The notes beneath the pieces were generated by a model. It had not been told where the DNA came from. It did not search any database and saw only the letters and a list, made by a program, of their open reading frames with translations. Below, in pieces: positions 15,127-22,300 of a DNA stretch of 64,000 nt. Source of the DNA: Roseateles sp. SL47 (lineage in GTDB: Bacteria; Pseudomonadota; Gammaproteobacteria; Burkholderiales; Burkholderiaceae_C); NCBI RefSeq assembly GCF_026625885.1, contig NZ_CP113068.1, positions 62,001 through 126,000 of the forward strand, written 5' to 3'. Position 1 is the first letter of the stretch; every line of letters begins with the position of its first letter. A program made the position numbers and the translations under genes.

Positions 15127-16842
15127 ATGACTTCCCCTCCGGACTCTCTGCACTCCGATTTGCACTCCGATCTGCACTCTGAGTTGCGCTCCGTTCTGCG
15201 CGCCGCACTGGCTGAGATGGCACGCCAGCGGTATGCCGAAGCCGTCGACCTGCTCACGCCCCTGGCCCACCTGCCTTCCAACGAGCTGCAACGCTATCTC
15301 GGTGAATCCCTGCGCCGCAGTGGTCGGCCGCAGGAGGCGGTCGGGCCGCTGATGCAGGCGCTGGCCTTGAAGATGGACGACATCGACGCCTATCTGCAAC
15401 TGGCCTTTGCCCTGCAGAGCTTGCAGATGAAGGTCGAGGCGGCCGAGTGTTTCCGGACGGTGGCCGCCCTGCAGCCGGACAGTGTCATGGCCCAGTCCTA
15501 TCTGGCCCATGGTGACCAGCAGTGCGCCCGCTGGCAGGACTTCGACGCCAATCTACAGGCCCTGTTGGCGGCCATCCGGCACAAGCCTGACGACGCTGCG
15601 GATGAATTCGGTGTGCCGTTCACGCTGGTAGGCCTGCCACACGACCCGGCCGACCTGCTGAAGGTGTCCCGCCTGAGCAGCCGGTTTCTCAGCCGAGGCC
15701 TGAAGCCGCTTCCCCAGGTGAAGGCCGGTGACCGTGCCCGCGCTCTTGCGCCGGGAAGGCCGGGTGAGCGCTTGCGCATCGCTTATCTCTCCGGCGACTT
15801 CCATGCGCATGCCACGGCCGCCCTGCTGGTGGAGACCTTGGAACAGCACGACCTGGAGCGCTTCGAGATCCTGCTGTTCTCCCATGGGCCTGACGATGGC
15901 AGCGAGCTGCAGCGCCGCATCCGCAACACCGGGTCCCGCTTCATCGATGTTTCTCATCTGGACGCTGCCGGCATTGCGGCCCGTATGCGCGACGAAGCGG
16001 TGGACATCGCCATCGACCTGAAAGGCCACACCGCCGGTAGCCGCTTCACCGCCCTGGCCTGCCGACCGGCCCCGGTCCAGGTGAGCTGGCTCGGCTTCCC
16101 GGGGACCAGCGGCGCCGACTTCATCGACTACATCATTGGTGATGACATCGTCACGCCGTTCAGCCATGCGTCGGCGTACAGCGAAAAGATTGCCCAGTTG
16201 CCGGTTTGTTATCAGCCGGGCGATGGCAGGCGCACCCTCACGCCCGGGCCACGGGCGCCGTGGGGATTGCCGGAACAGGCGTTTGTCCTGCTGGGGGCGA
16301 ATCCCGTCTACAAAATCACACCGGCCGTGTTTGATGCCTGGATGACCCTGCTGCATCAACTCCCGCAGGCGCTGCTGTGGCAGCTCAGTGGCGGTGAGCA
16401 GGCGGATGCGCAGCTACGGGCTGAAGCACAGCGACGTGGTGTGGCGCCCGAGCGCATTCACTTCATGCCTCCCGCCGACATGGCCACGCATTGGCAGCGC
16501 CTGGCCTGCGCCGATCTGGCCCTGGATACATGGCCCTGCAATGGGCACACCACCACCAGTGACGCGCTGGCCGCCGGGGTGCCGGTGGTGACGGTGATGG
16601 GCGATGGCTTTGCAGGGCGGGTGGCGGCCAGCCTGCTCACGGCGGCGGGGTTGCCGGAGCTGATTTGCGACAGCCCGCAGGCCTATGTGCAGCAGGTGAT
16701 CCGGCTGGCGGGTGGCGTGCGGCCCACCATTCGGCCCTGGATCGATTCGCGGCGTTTCGCACGGGAGCTGGAAGCGCTGTATGAGCGCATGTGGGAGCGG
16801 GCCGTTCAAGGGCTGGCCCCGGCCGAGCTTCGGGCCCCCTGA
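15127..16842 (+). CDS. TPR-containing OGT/SPINDLY-like glycosyltransferase (GT41 family)
   Basis: The 571-residue protein has N-terminal TPR-like helices (about residues 20-170, for example YLGESLRRSGRPQEAVGPL). A GT41 (O-GlcNAc transferase-like) catalytic region follows from about residue 215. Family motifs include RIAYLSGDFHAHATA, DIAIDLKGHTAGSR, PVQVSWLGFPGTSG, FMPPADMATHWQRL and LDTWPCNGHTTTSDALAAGVPVVT. Such bacterial enzymes commonly glycosylate proteins such as adhesins or flagellin. The substrate here is unknown. The start is 61 bases after puhE on the same strand, so read-through is possible, but the gene is not a known photosynthesis gene. The first 25 residues contain a four-fold LHSD-type repeat. 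Confidence 0.87.
   Translation: MTSPPDSLHSDLHSDLHSELRSVLRAALAEMARQRYAEAVDLLTPLAHLPSNELQRYLGESLRRSGRPQEAVGPLMQALALKMDDIDAYLQLAFALQSLQMKVEAAECFRTVAALQPDSVMAQSYLAHGDQQCARWQDFDANLQALLAAIRHKPDDAADEFGVPFTLVGLPHDPADLLKVSRLSSRFLSRGLKPLPQVKAGDRARALAPGRPGERLRIAYLSGDFHAHATAALLVETLEQHDLERFEILLFSHGPDDGSELQRRIRNTGSRFIDVSHLDAAGIAARMRDEAVDIAIDLKGHTAGSRFTALACRPAPVQVSWLGFPGTSGADFIDYIIGDDIVTPFSHASAYSEKIAQLPVCYQPGDGRRTLTPGPRAPWGLPEQAFVLLGANPVYKITPAVFDAWMTLLHQLPQALLWQLSGGEQADAQLRAEAQRRGVAPERIHFMPPADMATHWQRLACADLALDTWPCNGHTTTSDALAAGVPVVTVMGDGFAGRVAASLLTAAGLPELICDSPQAYVQQVIRLAGGVRPTIRPWIDSRRFARELEALYERMWERAVQGLAPAELRAP
15148..15195 (+). repeat. 12-bp tandem repeat, four copies, in the GT41 gene
   Basis: Four adjacent 12-base units starting at 15148, 15160, 15172 and 15184 encode LHSD, LHSD, LHSE and LRSV. 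The last copy has decayed. The repeat keeps the reading frame and lies ahead of the TPR domain, so copy-number change would lengthen the N-terminus by four residues at a time. Confidence 0.8.
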
Positions 16843-16848
16843 GGGCGC

Positions 16849-16867
16849 GGGGCCTGGCCTCAGGCCC
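16849..16867. terminator. Hairpin between convergent GT41 and glutaredoxin genes
   Basis: GGGCCTG (16850-16856), loop GCCT, CAGGCCC (16861-16867) form a 7-bp stem at the meeting point of two convergent genes. It overlaps the last codons of the glutaredoxin gene and has no U-tract, so a terminator role is tentative. Confidence 0.35.
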
Positions 16868-17237
16868 GCAGGGCGGCGACCAACTCGTCCGAGTCGAAAC
16901 CGTCCTTCATGTGGTGTTCCTTCCTACCGCGCTTGATCACCAGGAATGGCGTGCCGTCGGCCCCATAAGCCCGGAACTCCGACTGGCAGTGCATGTCGAT
17001 GCTCATGTTGCATTCGGTGAAGGCAAAACCATTGGCCTGCAGCCAGTTCTTGGCCTGATGGCAGTAGCCGCATTCGGTGGTGGTGTACATGACCACCTCG
17101 TCGGCCCGGACGCTGGCGGCCAGGGTGCGGAGTTCGGTCTGGCTCATCCCTTCGGGCGCCGCATGCTGGTGGTAATGTTTCCAGGCCAGATGGCCGGCAA
17201 TGGCAACGAAGATCAGGAAACCGATGAGGTTTTTCAT
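16860..17237 (-). CDS. Membrane-anchored glutaredoxin-like protein
   Basis: The 125-residue protein begins MKNLIGFLIFVAIAGHLAW, one transmembrane or uncleaved signal segment. A glutaredoxin/thioredoxin-like fold follows, with the redox motif CGYC (VMYTTTECGYCHQAKNWL) and the cis-proline region GTPFLVIKRGRKE. The start ATG is at 17237, one base after the end of the upstream leucine-rich gene. A longer reading frame to 17321 is an artefact of overlap. It is the last gene of the RHS transcription unit. The redox side (cytoplasmic or periplasmic) cannot be settled from the sequence. Confidence 0.85.
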   Translation of the reverse strand: MKNLIGFLIFVAIAGHLAWKHYHQHAAPEGMSQTELRTLAASVRADEVVMYTTTECGYCHQAKNWLQANGFAFTECNMSIDMHCQSEFRAYGADGTPFLVIKRGRKEHHMKDGFDSDELVAALRA

Positions 17238-17238
17238 T

Positions 17239-18141
17239 TCAGGACTTCTTTCGATGCTGGAGGTGCTGACGAACCTCGGATTCGCTGTGGCTGAAGTGCT
17301 TCTGGCGGGTGAACACCGCATACGCCAGGGCGGGGTGTTCCAGCAGGGGCGTCAGATTACCGTCGACCACCGGGGTGCCCATCAGGTTCAGCCATTGGAG
17401 ATGAGGCATCTTGCCGACAAAAAAGACATTGTCCAGCGCCGGACAGTGCTGCAGGACCAGGCGCTCCAGAGCCGCCAGGTGAGGCAAGGTCTCTGAAAGA
17501 TCGGCGATGTGCTTGCCGCCGTCAACCTCGAGTTCTTTCAGTGCTGCACACGCCGCCAGATCCTTCACCGATGCCAGTTGGCGGGCCTGGCCGATCATCA
17601 CCGATTCCAGATGCGGCCAGCGTGCCAGAAGAGCCAGCTTCACAATGCCGGGCCGCATCAGGCCCAGCCTGCGGAGCTGGGGGGCGTCTGGAAGCTGGTG
17701 GAGGTCCTTCGTGGGGCTCGAATACCGATCCAGAAACAGCTCACGGAGTGCGGCACAAGGGCCGAACACCGTCTTGGGATGCCAGGGCTGGCTGAGAGAT
17801 TCCAGGGCGTCGAAGCCTCTGCAGTCCAACAGCGGGTTGGTTTCATCATTGCAGTGATATCTCACCAGGGTGTGCGCATGGTGTCTGACCGGCGACAAGT
17901 CCACCTTCACACCGCGCAGCATGATGTGCAGCCGGGTCACGTCCTTGAAGTCATTCAGGCACTCGACCGTTTCGAGATGGGGATTCTCGACGCTGCCAAT
18001 GTGCAGATCGGTGAACTGACCGGTGGCCCATAACGCCGCACAGGCCCTGGATTCACTCGCATCGACGTTCAGTACCCGATGGCGCCTGCCGCCCACCAGG
18101 ACCTCCTTGACACTGCTGCGACCAGGAAGTTCCTCATCCAT
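17239..18141 (-). CDS. Leucine-rich-repeat-like protein in the RHS locus, unknown function
   Basis: The 300-residue product from ATG 18141 has irregular leucine-rich repeats from about residue 60 to 280. Examples are LRRLGLMRPGIVKLALLARW, HLESVMIGQARQLASVKDLA, LKELEVDGGKHIADL, LERLVLQHCPALDNV and LQWLNLMGTPVVDGN. No signal peptide or membrane segment is seen, so it should be cytoplasmic. It overlaps the DUF4265 gene by 8 bases and is one base from the glutaredoxin gene. GC content looks lower than in the flanking operons. Its place behind a polymorphic toxin suggests immunity or an orphan accessory role. That is inference only. Confidence 0.75.
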   Translation of the reverse strand: MDEELPGRSSVKEVLVGGRRHRVLNVDASESRACAALWATGQFTDLHIGSVENPHLETVECLNDFKDVTRLHIMLRGVKVDLSPVRHHAHTLVRYHCNDETNPLLDCRGFDALESLSQPWHPKTVFGPCAALRELFLDRYSSPTKDLHQLPDAPQLRRLGLMRPGIVKLALLARWPHLESVMIGQARQLASVKDLAACAALKELEVDGGKHIADLSETLPHLAALERLVLQHCPALDNVFFVGKMPHLQWLNLMGTPVVDGNLTPLLEHPALAYAVFTRQKHFSHSESEVRQHLQHRKKS

Positions 18142-18568
18142 GACAAGCGACTTCGAACTCAAAGGCGTTCTCTCCAGAGCACTCCAGCCCTTGCAGGAAG
18201 GCCATCCAATCCGCTTGTGCCACCGCAGGCGGAATGCCCAGGGCGAAGTACTTGCCATTGAAGGCAGTTTCCAGGATGCCGGCGTTGGCTTTGCACCAGT
18301 CCAGCAGCCGCTGGGTCTTCTCCGCATCAAAGCTGGAGATGTGAACGGTGGCATAGCCGGACCTTTGCACCACGCGCTCGAACCACCACCCCTCATCGTC
18401 GCCGTTGGCGCTGACAACATCGCCCCAGGCGACGTCCTTGGCGAAGTAAGGAACGTTGATCAGCTTGAAGTGATGGCCCTCCATCCGCACGCACCAGATC
18501 GACTCCACGGAATACGGGGGCCATTCGTCTTCGTCCTGTTCCAGGGACCAACGGACCTTGAATTCCAT
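18134..18568 (-). CDS. DUF4265-like protein in the RHS locus
   Basis: The 144-residue product starts at ATG 18568, sharing one base with the stop of the upstream SUKH-like gene. The N-terminal half matches the pattern I associate with DUF4265: YSVESIWCVRMEGHHFKLIN, VPYFAKDVAWGDVVSANG, then a RSGYATVHI strand. The C-terminal half (FDAEKTQRLLDWCKANAGIL) is predicted helical. DUF4265 members often sit beside polymorphic-toxin immunity genes. No function is proven. No signal peptide is visible. Confidence 0.72.
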   Translation of the reverse strand: MEFKVRWSLEQDEDEWPPYSVESIWCVRMEGHHFKLINVPYFAKDVAWGDVVSANGDDEGWWFERVVQRSGYATVHISSFDAEKTQRLLDWCKANAGILETAFNGKYFALGIPPAVAQADWMAFLQGLECSGENAFEFEVACHG

Positions 18569-19392
18569 CACTTCGCCTTGACGAATTCCCAATAGTCTTC
18601 CCGACGTTCCGGCAGAGGGGCAGGCAACGCAAAGGCCACCAGCTTGTCCGGGGGGATTTGATCCTTGTAGCAATTCGCCTGCACGACGGCTTTGCTGCCA
18701 GGTTGGATATGACCGACCTTCAGCCAGGCCCCGCCGACCAGAATCTCACCCTCCTTGTCCTTGATCCCGATCGACAGATAGGGGAGAGCCAGCGTCGACG
18801 CATTCTCGACCTCGAACAAGGCATCCCCGTCCGGGGCAAAGCCCACATGTCGCCAGTGAAAGTGATCTCTAGCTTCGATGATCTCCTGCTCCGACTTGGA
18901 GAAGGGCGGTGCACCGGACAGGACCTGTGTCCACTGGCGTTGAGAGAACTTCTTGCGAGCCCACTGATAGGCGTCTTCCAGCCAGCTTTCGAAACCCGGG
19001 TGGAGCTCTTTCGCTTCGGACTTCGACAAGACATAAACCGGCGAGCTTTCCCCACGCTTCACAGCCTGCTCGTCGAAAAATAGATGTTGACTCCCCCGAT
19101 CCGCGAACGCCACAAACGAACGACCGTCGGACAGCACCTCTCTCCGAAAGACTTTCAACGGATAGATCAGCAACACGATGTCCGGCATGTTGCCCCAGCC
19201 GTTGAACAGGCTCGCCTGCCCGAACTCCGCCAAAAAATCGGCAAAAGGCCCAGCCAGCGGTTGACCTGCTGCGTCCCGCCCTTCGTACATCAAGGCGCCG
19301 GGCGGCACCGCTTCAAACCGGTGAAAGTCGGTGGCCCGGATGGATGTCCGTTCAGCGCGTAACCACTCAAAGGCCGGATTACTTGTAGCCAT
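18568..19392 (-). CDS. SUKH (SMI1/KNR4)-like immunity protein, probable partner of the RHS toxin
   Basis: The 274-residue product starts at ATG 19392, inside the last 14 bases of the toxin gene, the usual place for a cognate immunity gene. Residues 30-140 fit a SUKH/SMI1-KNR4 fold, with a VPPGALMYEG entry, FADFLAEFGQASLFNGWG, VAFADRGSQHLFFDEQAV, then SPVYVLSKSEA and FESWLEDAYQW. The C-terminal 120 residues form a second, beta-rich part (FEVENASTLALPYLSIGIKD) resembling an extracellular-type beta sandwich, though no signal peptide is seen. SUKH proteins are among the commonest immunity families against nuclease toxins. Pairing with this toxin is inferred from position. Confidence 0.75.
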   Translation of the reverse strand: MATSNPAFEWLRAERTSIRATDFHRFEAVPPGALMYEGRDAAGQPLAGPFADFLAEFGQASLFNGWGNMPDIVLLIYPLKVFRREVLSDGRSFVAFADRGSQHLFFDEQAVKRGESSPVYVLSKSEAKELHPGFESWLEDAYQWARKKFSQRQWTQVLSGAPPFSKSEQEIIEARDHFHWRHVGFAPDGDALFEVENASTLALPYLSIGIKDKEGEILVGGAWLKVGHIQPGSKAVVQANCYKDQIPPDKLVAFALPAPLPERREDYWEFVKAK

Positions 19393-22300
19393 TCTTCTTG
19401 TGCCAGTCCATGTGCTGAGACGGTGTCATCGGTGTGATGTTCGCTGGATCGGTGGGGTGCCCGCCCTTGGAGACCGGCTGAATATGGTGACCGTCCTGAT
19501 TACCACCCGGGCGGATCTTTTCATTCGGCGGGTTCTTGGGCCAAGGGCGTCCGTGCAGCTTTTCCCAGGCTCTTCGCATAGACGGCGTGCATCGCCCGTT
19601 ATGGACCCCGACGCCGTCCTTGCCCACGAAGTACGTGTGGACGTTCGCCACCTCCAGGTTGAACACTTGCATGAGCTTGCGTTCCACACGGGCATCCACC
19701 ACGTACAGCTTCGGTTCGACCTCATCATGAGACGGCCGCAGCACCACGGCGTCACCCTTGCGCAGCAGCACGGCATCGCGCCAGCCGTCCGGTGTCATGA
19801 GCGGGTGTCCCTCGGTCGCTGTCAGCCGTGCGCCATTGGACAAGGTGAGATGAATGAGCGACTGCTCCTTGAGGTTGGTGAAGATGTCGGTCACCGGTTC
19901 ATAGGAAAGCAGCTCATCCGGAGAGAAACGCCCGTCCAGCTTCTTCCACTCGGCAATCGCGAGCACCCGATCCCCCACCTTCAATTGCCGGATCGGCTTC
20001 AACTCAACGGCCGCCGCTGAAGCGCCCGCCTCGGCGCCTTGAGCCGGTTGAACTTGAATCATGGTTTCTCCCGGGAAGCTGTTGATGGGGCACGGCATGC
20101 GGTCCCACAGCTTCTTGCCCCACTGGAACAGCTTTCCCAGCCCCATGCCGATGGCACAGCCGATGGCGCAGTCCTTCGCCGTGTTGCCCCAGTTGTTGCA
20201 CTCCCCGGTGATCGCGTTTTCGAGCGCGGTGGTGAGTGCACAGCTCGCCATACAAACTGCAAAGGCGGCACACTGCGGGCATTCTCCGGTCGGGTCCTTC
20301 TGATTGACCGGGTCACCATTGCCATATTGGTACTGATTCAGGCCGCCTTCCAGACCAATCGGATCCTGGCTGATGTAGCGACCGAGGTCCGGGTCGTAGT
20401 AGCGACGATAGTTGTAGTGAAGACCGGTTTCGGCATCCTCATATTGGCCGGGGAGCCGCAGGGCGCTTTGGATCACCGGCTGATCAACCGACGCCACTGG
20501 CGTTGTAATGGACGCCCTGCCGAACGGGGAGTAGCTCGCGGACCACACCGTCCGCCCGGACTTGTCGCTGGCCTGCAGTGGCGTGAGTTGCTGGTCATGG
20601 TGGTAGTACGCAAAAACGTCCTGGCCGGCGCTGTTCACCGTCTTGATGAACAACGGCCCGGTCCCCCACTCGCTGTCCGGACGCAGCCCGTACTGGGTGG
20701 TGATGCGGGGAGCCGCACTCGCCGTCACCTGGCCATCGGCACCCAATGTGATGGGTTGCGTGGCTTCTGCAATGAGACCTTCCTCCGCATACAGGAAGTA
20801 GGTGCGTTGCGCCTGGGCAAGAGGAAGGCCCTCACGGTCTCTGAATTGCTCCTTCCACAGCCGACGGTCCAGCGGGTCATAGCCGTAACGGGCGATGACC
20901 GCATTCGGACCCAGGTCAACCTGGATGAGCCGGTTCAGCGCGTCGTAGCGGTAGTTCAAAGTTCGTGAGGACGTCTGCCGGCTGGTGAGGTTCCCAGCGG
21001 CGTCATAAGCAAAGCAGATGACACTGCCCTGCCCGCAGGAGCCATTGCCAATCTGAGTCAGACGATTGTTGGCGTCATAGGTCCAGGCGCCGTTGACCTT
21101 GCTGTGCGCGATTCTGTTGCCGACCGCATCCAGCGTGTAGCGTTCGGTGTCGGACCCGTAGGCAGAGCCGTCGGATTGCACTTCAGTCAGACGGTTCTCG
21201 TCGTCGTAACTGAATGATTGCGTCTGGGTGCTGCTCAGCCCGTTGAAGGTATCGGCTCGCGCCTGCGACTTGAGTTCCTGCACCTTGCCCCAGGTGTTGC
21301 TGAGCGACAAAAGCGTCTGCTGGCCCGGCGTCCTGACCTTCAAGTCCTCGAGATAAAGCAGACCATCGAGCGTCCGTTGCTGGGTGGTTCCTCCCGGCAC
21401 CGTGACCTTGGTGGGCTCCAGCCACTTGAACTCGTCAACACTGATCGTTCCTTCACCGGGGATGGTCACCGACTGAAGCTGACCATGAGCACTGTGGGCG
21501 AACTCAAGCGTGGTGTTGTCCGCCCAGGTCATGCTGGTCTTGTAGCCGGCCGAGCTATATCCATAGCCGTAGGACAAGGTCGGACCATTGGGGTAATTCA
21601 CGGATTCACCGGTCTGGCGGCCGGCCGCATCGTAGGTCAGCGTGCCGCTGCTTGTCTGATTTCTGCTGTGATCCGCGTCGGTCCATCCAATCAGATGGCT
21701 TTCTTCATCCCACTGGTAGTTGGTGGTGCGCAGCAGCACATCGTTGGATGCAAGCTGACGGACCTCGCTCAGCCGATTGAGCGCGTCAAACGCGTACTCC
21801 GTCCGGTTGCCATCCGGGTGGTTCTTCTGCACGAGGTTGCCGCCAATGTCATACCGATAACTCGTGGTCTGTCCCAACGGAAGGATTTCCGCAGTGGTCC
21901 GGTTGAGCCTGTCAAAGACAAACTTGTTGACGTTGCCGTTGGCGTCTGTGATTTCAATCAGATTGCCACGCGCATCGAAAAGCGCTGTGGTCTTTTTTCC
22001 CTGGCTATCGGCCACTTCGATCAGTTGCCCCAGCGCGTCGTAGCGATAGGTGTGTGTTTTGCCTTTCGCATCGGTCTCGCTGGTCAGGTTGCCACGTCGA
22101 TCGTATTTCCGCGTGCTGACCAGCCCCTCGGTACCGTGGGCATTGGTGTTGATCAGGGACTCGCTGGTCAGCCTCTCCAAGGCGTCATACCGCTGTTGCA
22201 AGGTGAAGCTGGGGTATTGAGTTTCGGTCGGGTCAAAGAGCCCGCCTACCGTGCCGCTGCTGCTGCCATCGGGCAGGTCATAGCTGAGCTGCGTGACATG

